DNA of 17,789 bases, from assembly GCA_910584725.1 (NCBI GenBank), contig CAJUBE010000053.1, forward strand, positions 1 through 17,789, read 5' to 3'. Source of the stretch: an uncultured Lachnospiraceae bacterium. Its GTDB lineage: Bacteria; Bacillota; Clostridia; Lachnospirales; Lachnospiraceae. A program made the translations under genes and the position numbers. Shown here piece by piece: positions 1 through 7,067 of this stretch (the first letter of the stretch is position 1; the number at the start of each line of letters is the position of its first letter). Under the pieces are notes generated by a model. The model saw only the letters and a list, made by a program, of their open reading frames with translations, had not been told where the DNA came from and ran no database searches.

Positions 1-1331
1 CTGTCTTTATTCTGATAAAGAAAAGCCAAAGCCACCACCATTGTAAGCAACTCCGCAATCGGTACTGCCAGCCACACCCCCGTCACTCCCATAAATTCCG
101 GCAGTATCAGCAACAGCACAAATATCAGACCAAATGTCCGCAGAAAGGATATTACTGCTGACAGCTTCCCGTTTGACAGCGCAGTGAATGTGGCTGAAGT
201 AAAAATGTTCATCCCACAAAAAAGAAAACTGAATGGGAATATCAAAAAACCTCTTCGCGCAATCTCATAAACGTGCGTCCCCTTTTCTGAAAAAAGGCTG
301 ACCAGCGGGGAGCCAAAGGCAACAGCCATTCCAAAAATAACGATAGAGACCAGGATAATAAACCGCATACAAACAGAAAATACCTTTTTTAACCGACCAT
401 TGTCCTGTTTCCCATAATTATAGCTGATAACAGGCGCTACTCCCATCGAAAATCCTATGTAAAGCGCAGTCAGCAGGAACTGTGTATAAATGATGATTGT
501 AATGGCTGCCACACCATCCTCACCGAGCAGATTCATCATGATCCTGTTAAAAAGAAAGGTGGTCACCGCAGCGGCTCCCTGGCTTACCATTTCTGAAAAA
601 CCGTTTGCACAGCTCCCTGCCAGAACGAAAATATCCATAACAGGCCTCCTGAAATGCAGGCTGCCATTTCCCAACCTGAAAAACAGGATACCCGCCACTG
701 TCGGTATCAGGTATCCGATTCCCGTTCCTAATGCCGCTCCTTTGATTCCCATCTGCAGGGGAACCATAAAAATATAATCAAACAAGATATTGGCCGCTCC
801 CGCACTTATCCCAAGTGCCATTCCAAATCCGGGGCGTCCCGCCGTTACAATCAGGTTTTGAAAAAGAACCTGCAGCATACTTGCGGGCGTGAAAAGGAGC
901 AGGATGGACAGATATTCCTTACAATACGGAAATAGAATCCCGCTTGCACCAAGCCCCCGAATCATATTGTCTATTAATGCAGTTCCCAAAACCGTAATGA
1001 TCACTCCAAACAAAGCACCCGCACCGATGATCAGCGTGAAATCCTGTGATGCCCTCACAGTCTCCCCTGCCCCCATCTTCCTGGCGACAATGGCGCTCCC
1101 CCCTGTGGCAAGCATGGTTCCAAGCCCTACAATCAGATTGATCACCGGACATACAATATTGAGCGCCGACAGCGCATTGGTGCCTACAAACCGTGCCACA
1201 AAAATTGTATCGACAATCGTATACAACCCCATGAGTAGCATCATTATAATTGTTGGAAGTGCGAATTTCAGCAATGACTTTATATCAAAGTCTTGCGAAA
1301 GTGGATTTCCTTCTTCCTGTACTTCATTCAT
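1..1331 (-). CDS. MATE family multidrug efflux transporter, 3' end cut by window edge
   Basis: An open frame runs on the minus strand from an ATG at 1331 to base 1 without a stop (443 codons), so the C-terminus lies outside the window. The product starts MNEVQEEGNPLSQDFD and shows the repeated hydrophobic spans and loop motifs of MATE transporters (MOP superfamily), which export drugs or metabolites using an ion gradient. Examples are a P-x-I-x-x-x-L first helix, a GLYTIVDTIFVARFVG segment, and Gly/Ala-rich helices with a GNGSLHFR loop. It resembles the MepA/DinF-like branch. A GGAGGG ribosome site sits about 8 bases upstream. The start overlaps the end of the AraC-GNAT gene by 8 bp (1324-1331), so the two are probably cotranscribed and coupled, and the fusion regulator may control this pump. 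The substrate is unknown. The family call is firm. Confidence 0.93.
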   Translation of the reverse strand, partial: MNEVQEEGNPLSQDFDIKSLLKFALPTIIMMLLMGLYTIVDTIFVARFVGTNALSALNIVCPVINLIVGLGTMLATGGSAIVARKMGAGETVRASQDFTLIIGAGALFGVIITVLGTALIDNMIRGLGASGILFPYCKEYLSILLLFTPASMLQVLFQNLIVTAGRPGFGMALGISAGAANILFDYIFMVPLQMGIKGAALGTGIGYLIPTVAGILFFRLGNGSLHFRRPVMDIFVLAGSCANGFSEMVSQGAAAVTTFLFNRIMMNLLGEDGVAAITIIIYTQFLLTALYIGFSMGVAPVISYNYGKQDNGRLKKVFSVCMRFIILVSIVIFGMAVAFGSPLVSLFSEKGTHVYEIARRGFLIFPFSFLFCGMNIFTSATFTALSNGKLSAVISFLRTFGLIFVLLLILPEFMGVTGVWLAVPIAELLTMVVALAFLYQNKD

Positions 1332-2184
1332 GCCCCATTCCCTCCGTTTCTTCTTTCCGTAAAATGAACTTCTGTGTTGGGTACCCAAACTCGACCAGCA
1401 GTTCCGCTTCGGCAAAGCCAAGGCTTTTGATTGTTTTCCGGTGTCCGGTATCAGCCTTATCACCCTCCCTGAAAGTCGTGACGGTGATTGCTTCGGAGCA
1501 TACCAGCTCGTGCAGCGCTTTTTCACAGAATGCTTTTGCTATTCCCTTTTTCCGGTATTGCGGATGCACGCCCAAAAAGTCAATACTCCCTGTCATTTCA
1601 TTAAATGCCATGATTCCTACTGCAGTATCGGTGTCTTTCAGGATCAATGCCCGCCTGTTCCTGATGTACTCTTGAAGCTGTTCAAGATACTGTCCCTCAT
1701 CCAAATGCGGGAAACCGTCAATCACAAGATGTACCAGTTCCATCCATGCCGGGATGTCTGCCTCTGTTGCATAGGCAATTTTCTGCTGCCAGCCGCTTTC
1801 CCCTTCTATATTTGCAGGATTCTCATTCAAAATGTACCTTAGCTGCAATGGGTAAAATTCTTCTTCCGCCCTGTATTGGTTGGGAGCCTTTTTATACATC
1901 ACCTTAAAACTGTCCGTAAAAGACTGCTGGCTTTCATATCCGGCAGTGAGCGCAATTTCAAGAATTGGTTTATCAGAAAAAACAAGCAGCTTTGCCGCCT
2001 CGGTCAGCCTGCGGCGCTGTGCATAGGTCTGGATCGTCAAACCAACCGTTGTCGTAAACATTCGGTGCAGATGGTACTTTGAGTAATGCAGTGCCTCAGC
2101 AATAGTTTCCAGATCCAGCTTTTCATGCAGATGGCTTTCGATATAATCGATTGCCGCTATAATATTTTTGATATTTCCTGACAT
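1324..2184 (-). CDS. AraC-type DNA-binding domain fused to GNAT acetyltransferase
   Basis: A 286-residue two-domain protein. Residues 1-105 form an AraC/XylS double helix-turn-helix: an opening helix AAIDYIESHLHEKLDLETIA, then the typical second HTH (ILEIALTAGYESQQSFTDSF) ending with K-x-x-PNQYR. Residues about 135-276 look like a GNAT acetyltransferase, with the acetyl-CoA-binding loop QYRKKGIAKA at 209-218 after the strand SIDFLGVHP. The ATG at 2184 is chosen because AAGGAGGAAG lies at the right distance before it; the frame extends further upstream, but those starts lie in or before the promoter. The gene overlaps the downstream MATE gene. It could be a ligand- or acetylation-linked regulator of that pump, or a stand-alone acetyltransferase that autoregulates; sequence cannot decide. 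Confidence 0.88.
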   Translation of the reverse strand: MSGNIKNIIAAIDYIESHLHEKLDLETIAEALHYSKYHLHRMFTTTVGLTIQTYAQRRRLTEAAKLLVFSDKPILEIALTAGYESQQSFTDSFKVMYKKAPNQYRAEEEFYPLQLRYILNENPANIEGESGWQQKIAYATEADIPAWMELVHLVIDGFPHLDEGQYLEQLQEYIRNRRALILKDTDTAVGIMAFNEMTGSIDFLGVHPQYRKKGIAKAFCEKALHELVCSEAITVTTFREGDKADTGHRKTIKSLGFAEAELLVEFGYPTQKFILRKEETEGMGHE

Positions 2185-2260
2185 TGCAGCTTCCTCCTTT
2201 CTCACCAAATTATAGCAGAGAGCTTTATTCCGTTTTTCATGTATCTTGCGATTTTTATAA

Positions 2261-2289
2261 ATTATAGGCTGCAAAACAAAAATTACCAA
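2261..2289 (-). promoter_or_regulatory. Sigma-A-like promoter of the AraC-GNAT/MATE operon
   Basis: On the minus strand TTGGTA (2289-2284) is followed after exactly 17 bases by TATAAT (2266-2261), which places the transcription start near 2254, about 70 bases before the ATG at 2184. A second TATAAT lies at about 2212-2207, but without a good -35. The rest of the 2185-2508 intergenic stretch is AT-rich. It holds an inverted repeat TTTAGGA/TCCTAAA (2380-2386 and 2401-2407) between the two divergent genes, a possible operator, and no gene that I can see. Confidence 0.6.
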
Positions 2290-2464
2290 TATTTTACATC
2301 CCGCTATATAATTCTAGGATGCCCGCTGATTGTATCGGCTAATTTTTTCTATTCTTCGCCCAATAGCACAAAATACTTTTTTAGGAATGAAAAGCAAAAA
2401 TCCTAAAGCTGAATACCTGAACAACTAAACGTGCCACCAGCCCGTGGAATTATCTTTATACCTA

Positions 2465-2473
2465 TGGTATAAT
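2465..2473 (+). promoter_or_regulatory. Extended -10 promoter of the YdeI-like gene
   Basis: TGG followed directly by a perfect TATAAT (2468-2473) forms an extended -10 element about 36 bases before the chosen start. No good -35 hexamer is seen 17 bases upstream, which is usual for extended -10 promoters. Confidence 0.6.
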
Positions 2474-2508
2474 CCAAATTATCACTACAAAATTTGGGGG
2501 AAATGATT

Positions 2509-3081
2509 ATGGAATTTACAAATCTGCTTGATGCGAAAAACCGCCATGAACTGAGGGAATGGCTCATAAATAACCATGATAAGGAAAAGGAATGCTGGGT
2601 AATCGTGAAGCGTGGCCGCCCGGTTGACGACGACACATTCTGGTACATAGATTCCGTTGAGGAAGCCATGTGCTTCGGCTGGATAGACAGCACCACAAAA
2701 AAGATGGATAACGGCGTAACTGCCCAAAGGCTTGCTCCCCGGAGAAAGGGAAGTTTATGGTCTGAGTTAAATAAGGAACGCTGCCGGAGGATGGAACGCC
2801 TGGGACTGATGACCGATGCCGGGAGAGCCGTACTTCCCGATATGTCACCAAAGGGATTTGTCATTGACGGGGATATCGAAAAAGCCTTAAAAGCAGATTC
2901 GGAGGTATGGCGCAATTTTCAGAAATTCCCTCCCTTGTACCAGCGGGTGCGGATTGACACCATACAGATCAAAAAGAAACAGCCGGAACTATTTCAGAGC
3001 AGGTTGCAGAAACTGATTGAAAATACCAAAAAGGGGATTATGTATGGGGAATGGAATGATAATGGAAGATTGATAGAATGA
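2509..3081 (+). CDS. YdeI/OmpD-associated family protein
   Basis: A 190-residue cytoplasmic protein of the YdeI/OmpD-associated (bacteriocin-protection-like) family. The characteristic core is present: W-x-x-x-x-x-E-A-x-C-F-GWIDS (about 50-62), a QRLAPRRKGS-WSELNK segment (about 76-91), and GLMTDAGRA (about 99-107), followed by a C-terminal helical region. Members have been linked to peptide or bacteriocin tolerance in some bacteria, but the biochemical activity is not established. The start at 2509 is chosen because GGGGGAA lies 6-7 bases upstream; TTG at 2494 and ATG at 2503 are alternatives that sit on or too near the ribosome site. It is the only plus-strand gene here besides PadR, is divergent from the AraC-GNAT gene, and has no convincing terminator after it. 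Confidence 0.85.
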   Translation: MEFTNLLDAKNRHELREWLINNHDKEKECWVIVKRGRPVDDDTFWYIDSVEEAMCFGWIDSTTKKMDNGVTAQRLAPRRKGSLWSELNKERCRRMERLGLMTDAGRAVLPDMSPKGFVIDGDIEKALKADSEVWRNFQKFPPLYQRVRIDTIQIKKKQPELFQSRLQKLIENTKKGIMYGEWNDNGRLIE

Positions 3082-3224
3082 GGGCTGAATGAGCCATCTA
3101 TCACCTGCCAGACAGTTTCCATCCCTATCTGCATCATGCAGTTCTCAGGTATGCAGATTCAATTCCATTACAAGTCAGACTCCCACACCTTTGCTTTCTG
3201 GAAAAAACATATGTATCATAAAAG

Positions 3225-3860
3225 TCAGGCAAGTGGATACCGCCTATTCTCCCTGTCCCCGAAAAATGTCTGTTTTGTAATGAACCATTGGACGAACTGA
3301 TCTGCCTTTGCAGCCTTTTCCTGCGAATTTGAATTTCTCATCCCTTTTGTCTGCTGACAGGCAATATATCCTTCCAAGTTTGCCAGTCGCATCTTAAAAG
3401 CCTCTTCCAGTCCAGCCAAATCCTCTTCCAGTGCCAGCGACCTTTTCCCCGTAAGCTCATAGGAAACTTCACGGCCTCCATTTTCATGTGCTTTTACGAT
3501 TTCACTATAACGGGTCTCGTATGTATCCATGATTGATTTCATCACATCTTCCACATTATAGTTTTGATCTTTTAGTGTCTGGCTGCTGATTCCCCTCATT
3601 GCCATATAATGTTCCCAAGCGATCTCATTTGTATTTTGTATTGTCAGCTCCCTTGCGTCGATATACTCCGAATCGGGTTCCAATTTATTTACCATTTCCC
3701 GCAGCATATTTTTTCCCTCGTCAGAAATGGAGAGATTAACTGGCTGCTGCGTCACTTTCCTGCCTGCATTCGCGGCAAATGCCTTTTCCCACACATGGTT
3801 TGCACCAGCCCACGGATTTGCCGTGTAATTACTGTAATTGTTCGCGATCTCCATTGCCAT
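3225..3860 (-). CDS. Leaderless hypothetical protein, helical
   Basis: I do not recognise a characterised family. The 211-residue product starts MAMEIANNYSNYTANPWAGA and has no signal peptide or membrane span. It is mostly charged and helical after residue 40, with a long predicted helix around the segment LALEEDLAGLEEAFKMRL. The start at 3860 is chosen because GAAGGGGG lies 9 bases upstream; the ATG at 3869 touches the ribosome site and is unlikely. The short aromatic, Asn/Gly-rich N-terminus followed by a Lys/Ala linker resembles other small orphan proteins of Lachnospiraceae, and broadly the one at 17202-17729. It appears to be a single-gene unit. Confidence 0.72.
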   Translation of the reverse strand: MAMEIANNYSNYTANPWAGANHVWEKAFAANAGRKVTQQPVNLSISDEGKNMLREMVNKLEPDSEYIDARELTIQNTNEIAWEHYMAMRGISSQTLKDQNYNVEDVMKSIMDTYETRYSEIVKAHENGGREVSYELTGKRSLALEEDLAGLEEAFKMRLANLEGYIACQQTKGMRNSNSQEKAAKADQFVQWFITKQTFFGDRENRRYPLA

Positions 3861-4152
3861 AAATATCATCCCCCTTCAAAAAACCTTTTTCATCCGCCAC
3901 AAACAGCATTTCTTATCGTTTCTGCCATCTCCACTCTTCAACTAACTTATCGGAAAAATCAAGGGAACTCCTGACATCTGTTTCGTGAATGGTTAATCTG
4001 GCTGCGTGAATCGCAAATTTTTTATATCAAAGGTCGATTGCATATTTTTGAATGGGTATGTATCCAATCAGAACATTTGCGTTTTCGCATTGTACCACAA
4101 ATCCGAGAACGTGGGAAGGTGCATCCCGAAATCCAACCGGGGTCCAGACCAC
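3861..4152. other. 292-base intergenic region without a recognisable gene
   Basis: This region lies between the lipoprotein stop and the leaderless gene, both on the minus strand. On the minus strand there is a possible extended -10 (TGG-TACAAT, about 4091-4099). A 12-codon mini-ORF (MAETIRNAVCGG) starting at about 3929 follows GAGTGGAG, but nothing else supports it. The length suggests that the 3225-3860 gene has its own promoter here. No hairpin with a T-run was found. Confidence 0.35.
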
Positions 4153-4755
4153 CTACTGCCACCTTGTAATGACAACCTTGTCGGCAATCCAGTGTTTTTC
4201 ATCCTGACAAGTGCCAAATATATTCACATCAAGATCTTTCCTGATACTGCTTTTATCGGTGTCCTCCCGCGAAGTTTCTGTCTGCAAATCCATGCTGAAA
4301 TTTACGATTTGAAAAACAACATCCTCTGCATAGGTTACACTTATATTCGTTTCATCCGATTCATAGCCGGGAGCTGCAATACCGCCATCCATCGTGCCAT
4401 CCTCGTTTACAATCAATGTCTGAGGAGTTATGGTGAGACCTGTTTCTGTAAGGTCAACAACACGCCCACTCAGATTTGCTCCGTCATAAAATACACCTTC
4501 TTCGCTATTTTCTGTAATCTCACCACTGTTTTCCACATCGTCATTATTCGTATCCTGCTGATTGTCCTCTGCCTCATTGCTACTGCTGCTTTCTCCGTCT
4601 GTTTCAAGATCTTCGCCATTGCCGCTCTCATTTGTCATGTATACATCCGGCGAAGTCGACTGCACATTTTCTTTTTCCGAGCATCCCGCCATGCCCATAC
4701 ATAAAACCACGGCCAAACAAAGAACTACTGCTTCTTTCAATAATTTTTTTCTCAT
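4153..4755 (-). CDS. Predicted secreted lipoprotein with acidic linker
   Basis: A 200-residue protein. Residues 1-25 form a lipoprotein signal peptide: MRKKLLKEA charge cluster, hydrophobic core, then GMAGC with the lipidated Cys at 25. Met at the -3 position is slightly unusual for a lipobox. Residues about 26-85 are low complexity and rich in Asp, Glu, Asn and Ser, a flexible tether. Residues 86-200 appear to fold as a small beta-rich domain (YDGANLSGRVVDLTETGLTI followed by alternating strands). It is anchored on the outer face of the membrane. No known family was recognised, so function is unknown. AAAGAGG and AGAGG sequences precede the ATG. It is probably monocistronic. Confidence 0.82.
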   Translation of the reverse strand: MRKKLLKEAVVLCLAVVLCMGMAGCSEKENVQSTSPDVYMTNESGNGEDLETDGESSSSNEAEDNQQDTNNDDVENSGEITENSEEGVFYDGANLSGRVVDLTETGLTITPQTLIVNEDGTMDGGIAAPGYESDETNISVTYAEDVVFQIVNFSMDLQTETSREDTDKSSIRKDLDVNIFGTCQDEKHWIADKVVITRWQ

Positions 4756-4800
4756 CCTCTATACCTCTTTTCTATTTTATTTGGCTTTTCGCCAGTTCAA

Positions 4801-4809
4801 AGTATAGCA
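4801..4809 (-). promoter_or_regulatory. Extended -10 promoter of the lipoprotein gene
   Basis: On the minus strand TGC is followed by TATACT (4806-4801), an extended -10 about 46 bases before the ATG. The -35 region is weak. A small hairpin (TGGC/GCCA, 4782-4794) lies in the predicted leader. Confidence 0.45.
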
Positions 4810-4977
4810 TTCAAATATCTAAAAATTCTCTATTTCGCCATCCCATAGTAAGGATTTTCAGAAAATTTTATTATCAGAATCTGTAACAAAGACTTCGGAT
4901 ACGATTAAGAATCATATACGTTCCCGTTATTTTCGCCTCATTGGTGCGGACTGTTTCAAGGTGACGGTAAAGCGTGA

Positions 4978-6336
4978 CTATTCTTCCCTTCCTCTCCCGC
5001 AGATTTCCCCATGCAGCTGCCATGCCATAAAAGCGGTAATCACAGCCGAAAACACATCCGCAATCGGCTGCGCATAAAGGATTCCATTGATACCACAGAT
5101 TTTGGGAAGCAGCAAAATGACCGGCACAAAGCAGACACCCTGCCGGCAGGCTCCAAGAAAAAAGCCTTTTGTTCCCTTTCCAAGCGCAAGGAGCAGCGAG
5201 GAATATACCGTGTAAAATCCAAACAGGAAGAAGGACAGCCCGTTTGCAAAAAGGGCTTTGCTGCCCACAGCGATCATCCCGCTGTTTCCATTTGCAAACT
5301 GCGATACGATCTGTGTGGAAAACAGCGCCATCAGCAGTCCAACCACGATACAGAAAGCAGATGACCACAAAACGGAAGTTCTGACTGCTTCCCGCAGACG
5401 GTCAAATTTCTTCGCCCCATAGCTGAATCCCGCAATTGGCTGGAACCCCTTCAAAAAGCCAAATACAACCAGAGTGCCCATAGAAGTGACTCTTGTAACC
5501 GCTCCCATCCCTGCGATCACCGCATCACCATATCCGTTTGCCGCCCGGTTGGTCAGTGCGATGGAAAGACTGGTGAGAAGCTGGAATGTCAAAGTCGGAA
5601 TACCAATCTTCAGAATTTCTGCATATATCTGCATGGTCGGTTTAAATTCCTGAAAGCGGAAAGTAAATGCACTTTTCTTTTGCAGTACATAAATGAGATA
5701 AACAAGCGTGGAGACTGCCTGTGAAATAGCGGTGGCAATCGCCGCGCCTGCAACGCCCATATCTAATACATAGATAAACACCGGGTCCAAGCCAATATTC
5801 AATACCGCCCCCAAAAGCAGGGCTGTCATAGTCGTCTTAGCCGCACCTTCACTTGCCACGATATTATTCATTGTCACATTGCACACATTAAAAATGCAGG
5901 AAATGACATAAATTCTGCCATAAGTGAGGGCGTATGGCAGAATGGTGTCCGTGGCTCCGAGCACCGCTAAGACCGGTCTGAGAAAGACTGCGGCAAAGAC
6001 GATCAAGACCCCGCCGACCATCACGCTGCTGTACAATGCTGTGCTCGCCGCCCTGTTTGCCGTATCCCTGTCGCCCTGCCCTAATAATCTCGAAAGATAA
6101 GATGCCGCGCCGTTGCCAAACATCAGCCCTAACCCAACGACCACCTGTCCTAACGGGAACACGATGGAAATCGCACCCATGGGGCTTTCGCCCAGACCTC
6201 CCACAAAATAGGCATCCACCAGATTATAGAGGGCATTGATCAGCATACCTATCATAATCGGAACACCAAGAGCCATGAGTGCTTTTGGGATTGGCGCACT
6301 CCCTAACAATTCCATTTTACTATTCTTTTCGTTCAT
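4978..6336 (-). CDS. MATE family multidrug efflux transporter
   Basis: A complete 452-residue MATE transporter (MOP superfamily, MepA-like) with about 12 hydrophobic spans. Typical features are ALMALGVPIMIGMLINALYN in the first span, NLVDAYFVGGLGESPMGA, PLGQVVVGLGLMFGNGAASY with an SRLLGQGD loop, and in the second half IGIPTLTFQL and FGFLKGFQPIAGFSYGAK. It is expected to expel cationic drugs or toxic metabolites using H+ or Na+. AAAGGAGGAGT lies well placed before the ATG at 6336. The divergent PadR gene and the dyads between them indicate PadR repression relieved by a ligand. It is only distantly related to the MATE gene at the left edge, so it does not look like a recent duplication. Confidence 0.95.
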   Translation of the reverse strand: MNEKNSKMELLGSAPIPKALMALGVPIMIGMLINALYNLVDAYFVGGLGESPMGAISIVFPLGQVVVGLGLMFGNGAASYLSRLLGQGDRDTANRAASTALYSSVMVGGVLIVFAAVFLRPVLAVLGATDTILPYALTYGRIYVISCIFNVCNVTMNNIVASEGAAKTTMTALLLGAVLNIGLDPVFIYVLDMGVAGAAIATAISQAVSTLVYLIYVLQKKSAFTFRFQEFKPTMQIYAEILKIGIPTLTFQLLTSLSIALTNRAANGYGDAVIAGMGAVTRVTSMGTLVVFGFLKGFQPIAGFSYGAKKFDRLREAVRTSVLWSSAFCIVVGLLMALFSTQIVSQFANGNSGMIAVGSKALFANGLSFFLFGFYTVYSSLLLALGKGTKGFFLGACRQGVCFVPVILLLPKICGINGILYAQPIADVFSAVITAFMAWQLHGEICGRGREE

Positions 6337-6371
6337 TTCGGTTACTCCTCCTTTGAGATGTATTTTATTCT

Positions 6372-6423
6372 ACTATAATTTATAGTATATAGTAGCAATT
6401 GAAATACTACTATAAAATATAGT
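6372..6423. promoter_or_regulatory. Cluster of ACTATA/TATAGT dyads, likely PadR operators
   Basis: Three overlapping or adjacent inverted repeats lie here. ACTATAA-T-TTATAGT (6372-6386) is perfect with 7-bp arms. TATAGTAG...CTACTATA (6388-6395 and 6407-6414) is perfect with 8-bp arms. ACTATAA-A-ATATAGT (6409-6423) matches in 6 of 7 positions. A fourth, looser dyad ACTAT...ATAGT (6467-6484) lies in the PadR promoter. PadR regulators commonly repress a divergent efflux gene and themselves, and the placement fits; the assignment is inferred. Confidence 0.65.
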
Positions 6424-6432
6424 GGTTGTCAA
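6404..6432 (-). promoter_or_regulatory. Promoter of the MATE gene at 4978-6336
   Basis: On the minus strand a perfect TTGACA (6432-6427) is followed after 17 bases by TAGTAT (6409-6404). Transcription would begin near 6397, about 60 bases before the ATG. One ACTATA dyad fills the spacer and another lies in the leader, so a bound repressor would block polymerase. Confidence 0.72.
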
Positions 6433-6457
6433 GTGAGAGTCTGACCACTCCCCATTC

Positions 6458-6486
6458 TTGACAAAAACTATAAATTCAAATAGTAT
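6458..6486 (+). promoter_or_regulatory. Promoter of the PadR gene
   Basis: A perfect TTGACA (6458-6463) is followed after 17 bases by TAGTAT (6481-6486), the same hexamers as in the divergent MATE promoter. The ACTAT/ATAGT dyad at 6467-6484 overlaps the spacer and the -10, which fits autorepression. Confidence 0.7.
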
Positions 6487-6533
6487 AAATTACATTGCAA
6501 CGGTTACTATCCATCAAAGAAAGGCAGGAGGCT

Positions 6534-7058
6534 ATGGCTGCGATTGATCTGATTGTATTAGGAATGTTAAAAAAAGAACCTATGGGTGCCTATGACATGC
6601 AAAAATTGGTAGAATACCGCAATATTTCCAAGTGGGTAAAGATCAGCACCCCCTCCATCTACAAAAAAGCAATCCAGTTAGAGGAAAGGGGCTTTATCAA
6701 GGGCAGCACCATCAAGGAAGGAAAAATGCCCGAAAAAGTCATTTACTCCCTTACCGATGCGGGGGAGAAAGAATTTGAACGGCTTATGTCAGAGATCGCC
6801 TCCAATCCCATCCATATCTTTCTGGACTTTAATGCCGTGATCGTAAATTTAGATAGTCTGCCTTTTGAAACACAAAAAGCATGTGTGGCAGACATTGAAA
6901 ATAATGTAAAAAAACTAAAAGCTTACTTGGAAGAAAACCTCCACGAAAAGGAAAGCAACCCGGAGATTCCCGAAACAGGGAAGGCTGTCTTACGCCAGCA
7001 GTTTGTCTTGGTGGAAGCGATTGAAAAATGGATTGCCGATCTGAAAGACAGCCTTTAA
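6534..7058 (+). CDS. PadR family transcriptional regulator
   Basis: A 174-residue PadR-type repressor. The winged helix is at residues 1-80 (AAIDLIVLGMLKKEPMGAYD opening, then STPSIYKKAIQLEERGFIKG as recognition helix, and VIYSLTDAGEKEFERL). A helical C-terminal dimerisation domain of the longer PadR type follows, ending AIEKWIADLKDSL. ATG 6534 fits the family N-terminus; AGGAGG is only 2 bases before it, but GAAAGG lies 9 bases upstream. The frame is open back to TTG 6495, which lies at the predicted transcription start and is rejected. The gene is divergent from the MATE transporter and most likely represses it. Such proteins often bind hydrophobic or planar drugs; the ligand here is unknown. 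Confidence 0.9.
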   Translation: MAAIDLIVLGMLKKEPMGAYDMQKLVEYRNISKWVKISTPSIYKKAIQLEERGFIKGSTIKEGKMPEKVIYSLTDAGEKEFERLMSEIASNPIHIFLDFNAVIVNLDSLPFETQKACVADIENNVKKLKAYLEENLHEKESNPEIPETGKAVLRQQFVLVEAIEKWIADLKDSL

Positions 7059-7067
7059 CTATCCTTT

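Noticed and set aside
3929..3965. CCGATAA and ACGATAA near 3920-3955 on the minus strand as sigma-D promoters of the leaderless gene
   Set aside because: Neither has a TAAA at the required distance.
4006..4704. 232-codon open frame on the plus strand
   Set aside because: It is antisense to the lipoprotein gene; Ile/Cys/Phe-rich composition is typical of a reverse-strand shadow.
4978..6336. Recent duplication of the two MATE genes
   Set aside because: The two proteins differ throughout and no shared DNA stretch is visible; they are separate family members.
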